In this document: positions 36,008-45,239 of the stretch, one piece after another | Numbering within the stretch: position 1 is the stretch's first letter | How the letters are laid out: the number at the start of each line of letters is the position of its first letter | NCBI RefSeq assembly: GCF_037201975.1 | Contig: NZ_CP147520.1 | Location: forward strand, 1,240,001-1,304,000 | DNA length: 64,000 nucleotides | DNA from: Streptomyces sp. TG1A-60 | GTDB lineage: Bacteria; Actinomycetota; Actinomycetes; Streptomycetales; Streptomycetaceae | Reading direction: 5' to 3' | The notes under the pieces: generated by a model | What the model saw: the letters and a program-made list of their open reading frames with translations, nothing else | Databases searched by the model: none | What the model was told of the DNA's origin: nothing | Made by a program: the position numbers and the translations under genes

Positions 36008-37551
36008 ATGCGCGTCATGGCACAGATCGCGATGGTCATGAATCTCGACAAGTGCATCGGCTGCCACACCTGCTCGGTCACCTGCAAGCAGACGTGGACC
36101 AACCGCACCGGTGTCGAGTACGCCTGGTTCAACAACGTCGAGACCAAGCCCGGCGTCGGGTACCCCCGCCGCTACGAGGACCAGGAGCAGTGGAAGGGCG
36201 GCTGGATGCTCGACAAGCGCGGGCGTCTCGTCCTGCGCTCCGGCGGCCGGATCAAGAGGCTCCTGTCCCTGTTCTCCAACCCGGACCTGCCGTCCATCGA
36301 GGACTACTACGAGCCCGTCACCTACGACTACGACAACCTCGTCAACGCCCCGGCCGGCAAAGACATACCCGTCGCCCGCCCCCGCTCCGTCCTCACCGGC
36401 AAACCCACCGCCATCACCTGGGGCGCCAACTGGGAGGACGGCCTCGGCGGCGCCCCCGAGAACGCCGACGGCGACCCCAACCTCACCGGGGAATGGGCGG
36501 AGAAGGTCAAGTTCGAGTTCGAGCAGACCTTCCTCTTCCACCTCCCCCGCCTGTGCGAACACTGCCTCAACCCGGCCTGCGTCTCAGCCTGCCCGTCCGG
36601 CGCGATGTACAAGCGGGTCGAGGACGGCATCGTCCTGGTCGACCAGGACCGCTGCCGCGGCTGGCGGATGTGCGTGACGGCGTGCCCGTACAAGAAGGTG
36701 TACGTCAACCACGCCACCGGCAAGGCCGAGAAGTGCACGTTCTGCTTCCCGCGCATCGAGGCCGGCCAGCCCACCGTCTGCTCGGAGACCTGCGTCGGCC
36801 GACTGCGCTACCTCGGTCTGCTGCTGTACGACGCCGACCGCGTCGGCGAGGCCGCGGCCACCCCCGACGAGAAGGACCTGCTCGACGCGCAGCGCGGCGT
36901 CTTTCTGGACCCGCACGACCCCGCCGTGATCGCGGCGGCCCGGGAGGCCGGCATCCCGGAGGACTGGCTGGACGCGGCCCGCCGCTCCCCGGTCTACGAC
37001 CTCGTGATGAGGTACAAGGTGGCGCTGCCGCTGCACCCGGAGTACCGGACGATGCCGATGGTCTGGTACGTACCCCCGCTCTCCCCGTCCTGGACGCCGT
37101 CGACGCCGCGGCCGGAAACCAGGACGACCCCGACCACGTCTTCGCCGCCGTCACCCGGCTGCGCATCCCGCTGGAGTACCTGGCGGAGCTGTTCACCGCC
37201 GGGGACGCCGATGTGGTCGCCGGGGTACTGATGAAGCTCACCGCCCTGCGCTCGTACATGCGTGAACGCACCCTCGGGGATGACGGCGACGAGGCAGCGC
37301 TGAAGGCCGTCGGCCTCACCCCGCGCGAGGCGGAGGACCTGCACCGGCTTCTCGCCATCGCCAAATACCAGGACCGCTACGTCGTCCCCGCCGCCCACAA
37401 GGAGGATGCCGCCGCGCTCAGCGCGACGGAGAACCGCTGCCCGGTCGAATCGTCCGACGACCCGGCGGACGCCGGTGGCCGACGAGTGATGCTCGGCATC
37501 CCCACCCTGCGCCGCCGTGCGCCCGAAGTCCCCGCCGGAGACCGTCCGTGA
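36008..37551 (+). pseudogene. narH: nitrate reductase beta subunit, frameshifted near its C-terminus
   Basis: From ATG 36008 the first 357 or so residues are a good NarH electron-transfer subunit. They contain CIGCHTC (Cys16/19/22) with Cys26, CEHCLNPACVSACP, CRGWRMCVTACP (Trp in place of a Cys marks the [3Fe-4S] site) and the last ligands in KCTFC and CSETC. At about 37083-37088 the frame leaves PPLSP for a non-homologous tail that stops at 37231. The true C-terminus (VLDAVDAAAGNQDD, LEYLAELFTAGDADVVAGVL, YQDRYVVPAAHKED) continues in another frame to 37551. One missing G (CCCCGGTCC read as CCCCGTCC) explains this. All cluster ligands precede the lesion. It may be a sequencing error, since the neighbours are intact. 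Confidence 0.88.
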
Positions 37552-38345
37552 GCCCGCTGCCCACCACCATTCCCGCCCTCGTCCGCACCCGCGTCCGCGC
37601 CGCTGTACGCCGCCCGTCCCGCCTCACCCCCGAGGAGGCCGAGTCACGCACCCTGCTGCTGCGGCTGTGCTCACTGCTCCTGCAGTACCCGGACGCCGAA
37701 CTCGCCGCCTGCCGAGCGGTGTTGACCGCGTCCACCGAGACGCTGCCGCCCTCGCCCGCCGCCGAGCACCTGGCCGACTTCACCACATGGTTCGCCGACC
37801 AAGGGCCGGAGGCACTGGAGCGCCACTACGTCGAGATGTTCGACCTGCGCCGCAAGAGCAGCCTCTACCTCACCTACTACCTGCACGGCGACACCCGCCG
37901 CCGGGGCATGGCCCTGCTCACTTTGAACCAGCAGTACAAGACCGCGGGCTGGGACATCGACGGGGGTGAACTGCCCGACCACCTGCCGGTCGTGCTGGAG
38001 TTCGCCGCCCTGGCGGGCCCGGGTGGCGGCGAGGCACCACTGCGCCAGCACCGGCGCGGGCTGGAGCTGATCCACCGGGCGTTGGCCGACGCCGACTCGC
38101 CGTACCGGCACGTCCTGGCCGCGCTGCTCACCCTGCTGCCGCCGCCCACCGAGGCGGACCGCGCGGCGGTGGCCCAGCTCGTCGCCGAGGGCCCGCCGAA
38201 CGAGGAGGTCGGCCTCGACCCCTACGGAACGTACGGGGAAGGGGAGTTCGCCCCTCCGGGCACGTTCGTGCCTCCGATGGCTGCTCCGCCGACCCGTGTG
38301 CCGCCCGCCGACCCGACCACCAGCCGTATGGAAGGCACCCGATGA
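37548..38345 (+). CDS. narJ: nitrate reductase molybdenum cofactor assembly chaperone
   Basis: A 265-residue TorD/NarJ-family chaperone needed to insert the molybdenum cofactor into NarG and to hold apo-NarGH before membrane docking. The NarJ features LLLRLCSLLLQYPDAELAAC and HYVEMFDLRRKSSLYLTYYL plus HGDTRRRG are clear. GTG 37548 overlaps the restored narH stop (GTGA). The C-terminal 60 residues are Pro-rich and poorly conserved, longer than E. coli NarJ. Confidence 0.9.
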   Translation: MSPLPTTIPALVRTRVRAAVRRPSRLTPEEAESRTLLLRLCSLLLQYPDAELAACRAVLTASTETLPPSPAAEHLADFTTWFADQGPEALERHYVEMFDLRRKSSLYLTYYLHGDTRRRGMALLTLNQQYKTAGWDIDGGELPDHLPVVLEFAALAGPGGGEAPLRQHRRGLELIHRALADADSPYRHVLAALLTLLPPPTEADRAAVAQLVAEGPPNEEVGLDPYGTYGEGEFAPPGTFVPPMAAPPTRVPPADPTTSRMEGTR

Positions 38346-39118
38346 ACGCCGCACCCCTCTCCCCGTCGGCCGCCGCGGCGGCGAGCGGCACCGACCTCCT
38401 GCTGTGGGTCGCCGTCCCGTACATCTGCCTCGCGGTGTTCGTGGTCGGGCACATCTGGCGCTACCGCCAGGACCAGTTCGGCTGGACCACGCACACCAGC
38501 CAGCTCCTCGAACACCGCTGGCTGCGCTGGGGCAGCCCGCTGTTCCACCTCGGCGCCTTCATGGTGATCGCCGGCCATGTCGTGGGACTCGCCATTCCGG
38601 ACTCGTGGACCGAGGCCGTCGGCATCAGCGAGCACGCGTACCACACCACGGCCGTCTGGGCGGGCTCGGTGGCGGGCATCGCCATGGTCGCGGGCCTCGG
38701 CATGCTGTGCACCCGCCGGCTCCTGACCCGCAGGATCCGGCTCACCACCGACCGCAGCGACAAACTCCTCTTCCCCCTGCTGTCCGCCACCGTCGTGCTC
38801 GGCATCACCGCCACCGCCGCCCACAACGTCTTCGGCGCCGGCTACGACTACCGCTCCACCGTCTCCGTATGGTTCCGCGGCCTGTTCGTCCTCCAGCCGC
38901 AGCCGGAGGCGATCGCCGGCTCCCCACTGCTCTTCCAACTGCACGCCCTGACCGCCTTCCTCCTCTTCGCCGCCTGGCCGTTCACCCGGCTGGTGCACGT
39001 GTGGAGCGCCCCGATCGGCTACCTCGCCCGGCCCTACCTCGTCTACCGCAGTCGAGCCACACCGACCGCGGCCCCGACGCACACGCGCCGGACCCGGTCG
39101 GCCTCCGGCTCCCGGTGA
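38342..39118 (+). CDS. narI: nitrate reductase gamma subunit (cytochrome b)
   Basis: A 258-residue membrane cytochrome b with five helices, which oxidises quinol and passes electrons to NarH. Landmarks are PYICLAVFVVGHIWRYRQDQ followed by FGWTTHTSQLLE, then SPLFHLGAFMVIAGHVVGL, and LHALTAFLLFAAWPFTRLVH. Their conserved His residues are the haem b ligands. ATG 38342 overlaps the narJ stop (ATGA). The C-terminal tail of about 15 residues is basic. Confidence 0.93.
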   Translation: MNAAPLSPSAAAAASGTDLLLWVAVPYICLAVFVVGHIWRYRQDQFGWTTHTSQLLEHRWLRWGSPLFHLGAFMVIAGHVVGLAIPDSWTEAVGISEHAYHTTAVWAGSVAGIAMVAGLGMLCTRRLLTRRIRLTTDRSDKLLFPLLSATVVLGITATAAHNVFGAGYDYRSTVSVWFRGLFVLQPQPEAIAGSPLLFQLHALTAFLLFAAWPFTRLVHVWSAPIGYLARPYLVYRSRATPTAAPTHTRRTRSASGSR

Positions 39119-39759
39119 GCCCCATGAGCCCCGGACCCGCGCTCGCACCGGACGCCACAACCACCCGGCGCCCGCACGCAGTGGGCGCGGGCCGCCGCAC
39201 GGGATGGGTGATGGTCCTCACCGGTACCGTCGGCTGGCTCGCGTCCTTCCAGCTCACCGTGGACGACTGGCGGCTCCTCCGCGACCCCTCCTACCAACCG
39301 CCGTGCAACATCAGCCCCGTCGTGAGCTGCGGCAGCGTCATGTCCAGCCCGCAGGGCAGCCTGTTCGGCTTCCCCAACATGCTGCTCGGACTGGGCGCCT
39401 TCGCCGCCGTGACCGCCCTGGGCGTCGCGGTGCTCTCCGGGGCGAGGCTGCACCGCCGGCTGTGGCTCGCGCTGGATGCAGGGGCCCTGGTGGGGGTGGT
39501 GTTCGCACACTGGCTGATCGCACAGTCGCTCTACGAGTTCAACAAGCTCTGCCCCTACTGCGCCGTCGTCTGGGTCGCGACCATCGCCCTGTTCTGGTAC
39601 GTCACCCTGCACTGCCTGGAACGCGGAATCATCCCCATGCCCAGCGGGGTGCTGGCGGTCGTGCGGGACACGCACTGGATGCTCCTCGGCGCCTGGTACG
39701 GGTTGATCGTGCTGCTTGTCCTCACCCGCTTCTGGCCATACTGGAGCAGCCTGCTGTAG
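39115..39759 (+). CDS. vitamin K epoxide reductase (VKOR) family membrane protein
   Basis: A protein of about 214 residues with four or five helices. The VKOR active-site CPYC is in KLCPYCAVVW, and the loop cysteine pair is CNISPVVSCGSVM. Bacterial VKORs re-oxidise DsbA-like proteins using quinone. GTG 39115 overlaps the narI stop (GTGA); ATG 39124 is an alternative. Translational coupling to narI is unusual and suggests disulfide or quinone chemistry linked to nitrate respiration. The same pool of menaquinone could serve both. Confidence 0.87.
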   Translation: MSPMSPGPALAPDATTTRRPHAVGAGRRTGWVMVLTGTVGWLASFQLTVDDWRLLRDPSYQPPCNISPVVSCGSVMSSPQGSLFGFPNMLLGLGAFAAVTALGVAVLSGARLHRRLWLALDAGALVGVVFAHWLIAQSLYEFNKLCPYCAVVWVATIALFWYVTLHCLERGIIPMPSGVLAVVRDTHWMLLGAWYGLIVLLVLTRFWPYWSSLL

Positions 39760-39811
39760 CCGACCACCGCACCAGACGCTCGCAAGTAACACGAACGAGA
39801 GAACAACCATC

Positions 39812-40087
39812 ATGGGCGACGTACTGCAGGGGTGGACGGCCGCTCTCAAGGCCGACCTGGGCATCGACTTCGAAGTCGACCGCGCCCTCCTCCTCGCCCT
39901 CGCGGGCGATGCCGCTCACGGCGTCGCGCGGCCCGCCGCCCCGCTGACGACCTTCTTGGTCGGGTACGCGGCAGGGCAGGCGGGCGGCGGTCCTGACGCG
40001 GTGGGCGCCGCAGCCCGGCGTGCCGGAGAACTCGCCGGACGGTGGGTCAATGAGGCCGGCCCTGACCACAGCTCCGGGTCCTCATGA
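39812..40087 (+). CDS. DUF6457-type small protein (molybdenum-cofactor neighbourhood)
   Basis: A 91-residue helical protein: VLQGWTAALKADLGIDFEVD, LLLALAGDAAHGVARPAAPL and TTFLVGYAAGQAGGG. It resembles DUF6457 domains, often found beside or fused to MobA-like molybdopterin-guanine dinucleotide enzymes. The first conserved segment GWTAAL-x-DLG-x-D supports this. At the end of the nar operon it may assist cofactor maturation. The function is unproven. Confidence 0.7.
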   Translation: MGDVLQGWTAALKADLGIDFEVDRALLLALAGDAAHGVARPAAPLTTFLVGYAAGQAGGGPDAVGAAARRAGELAGRWVNEAGPDHSSGSS

Positions 40088-40194
40088 CCAGCCCTCTTCC
40101 GCCGCCGGCAGGCCGGGCGTCCCGGGCTTCGCAGCCTTGGCGGCCCCGCTGACAGCAGCTGTTCGAGGCCCCCACCCGGACACCGGAGAGAGGG

Positions 40195-40366
40195 CCATGC
40201 CGGGCCATCGGCCCGCACCGAGGGCATCCTCACCGGCGTCGGAGCCGCCCTCCACGCCGCCACCACTCTTGCCCGCTCCTCACAGAACAAGGGCGCCCTG
40301 ATCGTCGTCATCCTGCCCGACACCGGCGAGCGCTACCTCAGCACCGACCTGTTCCACGACGAGTAG
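40195..40366 (+). pseudogene. cysteine synthase (CysK) C-terminal remnant
   Basis: The last 50 codons read [40 protein letters not shown] and LSTDLFHDE, the conserved end of O-acetylserine sulfhydrylases. The PLP lysine and the first 250 residues are absent. It is a truncated fragment between the nar operon and the next promoter. The intervening 40088-40194 holds nothing recognisable. Confidence 0.75.
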
Positions 40367-40370
40367 TGAC

Positions 40371-40405
40371 GGGCCCACTGGCCCTTCAATCGGGACGTTC
40401 GGCCC
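40371..40405. promoter_or_regulatory. two Osd/Dos-type boxes upstream of the 40477 methyltransferase
   Basis: GGGCCCACTGGCCC (40371-40384) and GGGACGTTCGGCCC (40392-40405) have centres 21 bp apart, two helical turns, 72-106 bp before the ATG. Confidence 0.55.
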
Positions 40406-40428
40406 CCGCGCCCCGTCACCCCTCCGAG

Positions 40429-40442
40429 TTAGGTTCACCTAA
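40429..40442. promoter_or_regulatory. TTAGGTTCACCTAA palindrome
   Basis: A palindrome with 6-bp arms lies 35-48 bp before the methyltransferase ATG. It has the arms of the DmdR/IdeR iron box but is 5 bp shorter than the usual 19-bp site, so iron control is only a possibility. Confidence 0.35.
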
Positions 40443-40476
40443 GTAAACCGATGCAGGCAGAGAGCGAGGCACGATC

Positions 40477-41322
40477 ATGGCATCGACGGACCATTCGGCC
40501 CTGCAGAAGAACATCCCCGTTCCCTGCGACGGACTGGACGCCGCCCGCATGCCCGGCCACTGGCTGCTGGCCCGGCTGGGCAAGCGGGTGCTCCGCCCCG
40601 GCGGTGTGGAGCTGACCCGGTGGATGCTGGACGCCCTCGGCGTGGATCCGCAGGACCGGGTGGTGGAGCTGGCCGCCGGCCTCGGCGCCACCGCCCGGCT
40701 GACCCTCGCCCGCCGCCCGGCCGCCTACACCGCCGTCGACCGCGACGCCGCCGCCGTGGCCGCGCTCAGCGCCCTCGCCGCCCCCGGCCCTACCAACGTG
40801 CGTGCCGTACGGTCGGACGCCGCGGACACCAGGCTGCCGGACGGCGACGCCACCGTCGTATACGGCGAGGCGATGCTGACCATGCAGCCCGAATCCGCGA
40901 AGCGGCGCATCGTACGGGAAGCACGCCGCCTCCTCGACGACTCCACCGGCCGGTACGCCATCCACGAACTGTGCCTGCTGCCCGACGACCTCGACCCGGC
41001 ACTCGCCGACCGAATCACCCATGACTTGCACGAGGCCATCCACGTCGGCGCCCGCCCCCTGACCCCCACCGCTTGGCGTGAACTCCTCGCCGACGAGGGC
41101 TTCACAGTCACCGCCCACAAGACCGCACCGATGGCACTGCTCGAACCACGCCGCCTCGTCGCCGACGAAGGACTGGTCCCCACCCTGCGCATCGCCGGCC
41201 GTGCCCTGCGCAACCCGTCCGCACTGCGCCGAGTGCTGCACATGCGCCGCGTCTTCCAACGCCACAGCGCCCACCTGGGCGCGATCAGCCTGCTCGCCGT
41301 CCCCACCCCGTCCCGGCCCTGA
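40477..41322 (+). CDS. class I SAM-dependent methyltransferase
   Basis: A 281-residue methyltransferase with motif I VVELAAGLGATARLTL, acidic loop YTAVDRDAAAVAALSA and a motif IV-like ATVVYGEAMLTM. The C-terminal half (PLTPTAWRELLADEGFTVTA) is as in UbiE/cyclopropane-type enzymes. The substrate is unknown. Two hypoxia-type boxes precede it and a cupin gene follows after 13 bp, so both are probably in the dormancy regulon. Confidence 0.82.
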   Translation: MASTDHSALQKNIPVPCDGLDAARMPGHWLLARLGKRVLRPGGVELTRWMLDALGVDPQDRVVELAAGLGATARLTLARRPAAYTAVDRDAAAVAALSALAAPGPTNVRAVRSDAADTRLPDGDATVVYGEAMLTMQPESAKRRIVREARRLLDDSTGRYAIHELCLLPDDLDPALADRITHDLHEAIHVGARPLTPTAWRELLADEGFTVTAHKTAPMALLEPRRLVADEGLVPTLRIAGRALRNPSALRRVLHMRRVFQRHSAHLGAISLLAVPTPSRP

Positions 41323-41335
41323 GGAGCTGTCCCAG

Positions 41336-41686
41336 ATGACTGCCACCGTGATCACCGACCTGGCCGCCGAATTGACCGTGCCCGAGGACGGCACCCTCAG
41401 CCGCGTCCTGTACCGCGACGACCGCCTGCGCGTCGTCGGCTTCGCCTTCGCCGCCGGCCAGGAACTGACCGAGCACACCTCCGCCCTGCCCGTGGTCATC
41501 CAGGTCGTCCAGGGCCGCCTCGACCTCGTCCTGGGTGACGAGAAGACCGAGGCGACGCCCGGGAGCTGGATCCACCTACCCGCACGTCTGCCGCACACCG
41601 TGCGCGCCACCGAACCCAGCGTCATGCTGCTGACCATGCTGCCCGCCCCGGAGCCGTCCGGATCCGAGACGCCTTCCGCAGCATGA
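41336..41686 (+). CDS. cupin domain protein
   Basis: A 116-residue single-domain cupin. Motif 1 is degenerate (VGFAFAAGQELTEHTSALPV, with one metal-type His) and motif 2 is PGSWIHLPARLPHTVRA. It probably binds a metal or small ligand. Similar cupins occur with hemerythrin and nitrate genes. It starts at ATG 41336, 13 bp after the methyltransferase, in the same transcript. Confidence 0.8.
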   Translation: MTATVITDLAAELTVPEDGTLSRVLYRDDRLRVVGFAFAAGQELTEHTSALPVVIQVVQGRLDLVLGDEKTEATPGSWIHLPARLPHTVRATEPSVMLLTMLPAPEPSGSETPSAA

Positions 41687-41715
41687 CCGACGCCTGGCCG
41701 AGTGCCCTGCGCTGA

Positions 41716-42426
41716 TCAGCGCACCAGCGCCGCTGCCACCATGGGCGGCAGTACGTCGCACAGGTCGGTGACCCGGACATGGCCGGCGTGGCGCTCGGTG
41801 AACTCCGCGACGGAGACGTCCAGGGAGCCGAAGGACTCCTCGAAGACACGGCGCGCGTGCGGCGTGCGGTCCAGTGCCCAGGCCGCTGTCGCCCTGGAGG
41901 TCCGCAGGAAGCGGCCGGGCTCAGGTCCGACGACGAACAACTCGGCGCGCCGGCCCGTGCCGTCCGCGGCAAGCATGACCAGGTCCTTGAACGTCTGCCG
42001 CTTGCGCATGGCGTCCGCGCCGCGCCACCGCGCCAGTTTGAACTCCGCCACGCGTCGGTCCGTCTCCAGGTCGAAGGGCCGGCCCGGGTCGTTGCCGGCA
42101 GCCAGCGAAGGACGTACGGCGATCTCCTCCCCGTCCTCCAGGAGATGCGGCAGCGCCAGCACGATCCCGGCCGCGTGGATGAGGTCGTTCAGTCGGCCGA
42201 GGCTCTCACGCACGGTCAGCGCAGCCACCATCAGTTCGGGACTGATTCCCCGAGTGGCAGCCATGTCACCGACCTCCCTCGCGGGCCTTCCCGCCAGGTC
42301 CCGCTCCAGTGAGGTGATGGCCGCGGTCAACGGCTCGGCGCCCAGGAAGCCCGCCAACAGCGCCACGGCCTCACCCAGTTGAGGAGCATCCATGCCATCG
42401 CCCGCGTCGTCTGTCATGAACGGCAT
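41716..42426 (-). CDS. uncharacterised protein with PD-(D/E)xK-like motif
   Basis: A 236-residue soluble protein I do not recognise. The N-terminal half is helical (LGEAVALLAGFLGAEPLTAA). The middle has RPFDLETDRRVAEFKLARWR, in which a D then ExK spacing followed by DLVMLAADG resembles the PD-(D/E)xK nuclease core. The C-terminus is helical (LDRTPHARRVFEESFGS). Starts at 42426, 42414 or 42390 are all possible. The hypoxia-type box at 42480 lies 54 bp upstream on this strand. The nuclease idea is an inference from one motif. Confidence 0.7.
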   Translation of the reverse strand: MPFMTDDAGDGMDAPQLGEAVALLAGFLGAEPLTAAITSLERDLAGRPAREVGDMAATRGISPELMVAALTVRESLGRLNDLIHAAGIVLALPHLLEDGEEIAVRPSLAAGNDPGRPFDLETDRRVAEFKLARWRGADAMRKRQTFKDLVMLAADGTGRRAELFVVGPEPGRFLRTSRATAAWALDRTPHARRVFEESFGSLDVSVAEFTERHAGHVRVTDLCDVLPPMVAAALVR

Positions 42427-42479
42427 TGTGCCCGGCGGCGCTTCGGCAGCCGACCGGGCCCAGCCGGCCTTTCACAACG

Positions 42480-42493
42480 GGGCCGATCGGCCC
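42480..42493. promoter_or_regulatory. Osd/Dos-type box between divergent genes
   Basis: GGGCCGATCGGCCC is a perfect 14-bp palindrome, 54 bp before the 42426 gene and 99 bp before the 42592 gene. It could control both. Confidence 0.65.
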
Positions 42494-42591
42494 TCACAAG
42501 ACGACCCCGTTGGTCACTGCCTCCACCGATCTCCGATCCGGCACCGTAGCGGTGTGATGTTCAGGTCCGTCGCGCTCGGAGGGATGCACGC

Positions 42592-43176
42592 ATGCTGAAA
42601 CGGGATGGCAGGGTGATGCTCTGGCGTTGGCGGCGCAACCCGCTCAAACGGCGCTCCGACATCGCCGAAGCCTGGATCGGCGGCGCAGCGGCGGCGCTGC
42701 TGCTCCTCATGGTGCCTGCAGTGGGCGTGGTGATGGCCGGCGTCGGCGAGCGCTCCGCTCTCGACCAGGCGCAGGGCCTGCACCGCACTGCGGCGCGCCT
42801 GGTCGAGAACGCCGCCCCCGCGACGCCGTCACGGTTCTCCGGGCTGTCAGACGACCACGTGCGGACGACTGTGCGGTGGACGACCCCCGACGGCTCTCCC
42901 AAGACCGGCGAGGCCCCGGTGGCAGCGGGCAGCAAGGCCGGATCCTCCACCACAGTGTGGCTCGACGACGCCGACCGCCTTCGCCCCGCACCGCCCACCC
43001 CCGCCGAGGCCAGGTCACAGGGAGCCGCCCTCGGCGCGGCCGCCGGAGCGGGTGTATGCGTGCTAGTGGTGGGCGGCTGGTGGGTCGCTCGGGTACGACT
43101 GGATGTGCGTCGCATGGCACGGTGGGAATGTGCCTGGGCCGAGTTCAACGCCAACCGGGGACACCGGCACGCGTAA
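42592..43176 (+). CDS. Rv1733c-like two-helix membrane protein
   Basis: A 194-residue protein with the family start LWRWRRNPLKRRSDIAEAWI, a first transmembrane helix (GGAAAALLLLMVPAVGVVMA), an extracytoplasmic domain (residues about 45-140) and a second helix (GAAAGAGVCVLVVGGWWVAR) before a basic tail. It matches the Rv1733c family, a DosR-induced membrane protein of unknown function in M. tuberculosis. The perfect operator palindrome 99 bp upstream supports membership of the same type of regulon. Confidence 0.8.
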   Translation: MLKRDGRVMLWRWRRNPLKRRSDIAEAWIGGAAAALLLLMVPAVGVVMAGVGERSALDQAQGLHRTAARLVENAAPATPSRFSGLSDDHVRTTVRWTTPDGSPKTGEAPVAAGSKAGSSTTVWLDDADRLRPAPPTPAEARSQGAALGAAAGAGVCVLVVGGWWVARVRLDVRRMARWECAWAEFNANRGHRHA

Positions 43177-43539
43177 GACGCCGCCAACAGCGGGGCCAAA
43201 CACGCCAGGGCGACCCCACTGACCAGCAGCGGGAGAGCGTTCGAGGCACCGCGGGGTGGCGGTGAGACAAAGCAGCCCCGCCCTGGTTCTTGCGAATTCT
43301 GCCGCCGGGACGCACCTCCCTTGAGAACAGGATCTCCCTCAAGCAGAGCTGAGCGCCTGGCGCGCCGCCAAGGGAGACCATGTGCCAGTGAGTGTCGAGC
43401 CTTGTTTCCGCACGGTTCTCCAGTGACGACATGCCGAACACCCCCACGAGGCACTCCCGGCCGCGGGCCGTCACCGCCAGTCTCGGACCAGAGAGGACCG
43501 GGGCGGCGTTGGCCGCGTCACTTCAACCTCCACCGCCCA

Positions 43540-43611
43540 ATCCACGCCTGGGTCGAATCCGAGATGGTCACCGGAGGCGAGCTCAAGGGAGCGGGCGGCG
43601 GCACGCAGTGA
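43540..43611 (+). pseudogene. C-terminal remnant of a PPOX-like protein
   Basis: The frame ending at 43611 reads IHAWVESEMVTGGELKGAGG, nearly the same as the end of the intact PPOX gene at 30326 (VRIESEMVTGREL). Only about 25 codons remain, and the stop codon coincides with the left end of the inverted-repeat element. The 43177-43539 stretch holds nothing else I can identify. Confidence 0.6.
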
Positions 43612-43708
43612 GGCTCCGCCAAGCTCGTTTCCGCAGTTCAGTGGGGCTGGTGTGATGCGTTGGTGAGGTCCTCACGCTGGCAGGTGGCGTGATCGTCGGG
43701 GCGAGATC
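43609..43708 (+). repeat. left 100-bp inverted repeat
   Basis: Begins tgaggctccgccaagctcgt. It is ungapped against the reverse complement of 45240-45339, with 7 mismatches concentrated at the inner end. Confidence 0.85.
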
Positions 43709-43722
43709 ATCCGCCCGCTCCG

Positions 43723-44583
43723 TCAGCGCTGTACTTCGCTGTTCGCCAGAACGAGCAGGGCCCGCAGGAGCGTGGTCGCCTGCCGGGTGTCCGTGCGGAG
43801 TTTGGTCAGGATCCGCCATGACTTGAGGTTCGCGAAGCCATGTTCGTTGGCGGCGCGTTCGCGGCTGACCAGGCGGTTCGCTTCCCTCTCGGCGACGGTC
43901 AGCTTGTGGTTGCGGGTGGCCTTGCGGCCGGTGATGATCACCGGGTCGTCTTCGGGCTTGTCGTCGAGGCCGACGAAGCCGAGGTCGGCCAGGGCGCCGA
44001 GGCCGGCTTCCCTCAGGTGTCCGGTGATCTTGTTGTGGCGGGCGGTGGTGATCTCGCTGGACCGGCCGGGCTTGGCCGCGGAGATCCAGATCAGGTTGCC
44101 CTTCTCGTCGGTGACAGCGAGAAACAGCAGGCCATGGGCCTTATGTTTGCCGGAGTAGTTCTTCCGGTCGTCCCTCCCGGTGCGGCGGTGGGTGCGGATC
44201 AGGGTGCCGTCGAGGAGGACCACGACCCCGCCGCTGCGGGCGATCTTCTTGCATGCGCGGTCCAGGCGCGGGGCGCGGGCGGCCAGCAGCTTGACGACTT
44301 CCTTCACCCAGCGGCGGACGGTGGATTCGCCGACCTGGTTGCCGCCGGCCATGTCGGCCAGGCGCTGGTCGTGACGGAGTACGGCGAGCACGATGACGGC
44401 CTGCTTACCGGGTTCGGCCTTGCGCCAGACAGAGCGCATCCGGTTGCGGCGTTGGCGTATCAGGTCGGCGACGAGATCGATGGTCCGCTTCGACAGCGGG
44501 AGGCGGACCTGGTAGACAACATCCCGAGGGCCCTCGGCGGGCTGGTTTTTGGTCACACACTTACCAACTCCCGCCGGGGGCAC
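43723..44583 (-). CDS. IS5-family transposase (DDE_Tnp_4 type)
   Basis: A 286-residue transposase with an N-terminal helix-turn-helix (ADMAGGNQVGESTVRRWVKE) and a DDE catalytic domain. The acidic residues are visible in VVVLLDGTLIRTHR, GALADLGFVGLDD and RAANEHGFANLKSWR. It appears full length, with ATG 44583 (VYQVRLPLSKRTIDL lies 22 residues in, and a later start is possible). It should cut and join the element's ends and may be active. Confidence 0.83.
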   Translation of the reverse strand: MPPAGVGKCVTKNQPAEGPRDVVYQVRLPLSKRTIDLVADLIRQRRNRMRSVWRKAEPGKQAVIVLAVLRHDQRLADMAGGNQVGESTVRRWVKEVVKLLAARAPRLDRACKKIARSGGVVVLLDGTLIRTHRRTGRDDRKNYSGKHKAHGLLFLAVTDEKGNLIWISAAKPGRSSEITTARHNKITGHLREAGLGALADLGFVGLDDKPEDDPVIITGRKATRNHKLTVAEREANRLVSRERAANEHGFANLKSWRILTKLRTDTRQATTLLRALLVLANSEVQR

Positions 44584-44629
44584 TCGCGTTATGGCAGGAA
44601 TCGGCCCGTCCGGCCAGCGGCGTTACTGG

Positions 44630-45160
<531 letters not shown>

Positions 45161-45239
45161 GAACATCCCTCCCAGCGCAGAACCTACGCGGCGACCCCCG
45201 AACCTCACTCCAGAACCCACGAGAACACCTGCGCCAGAC

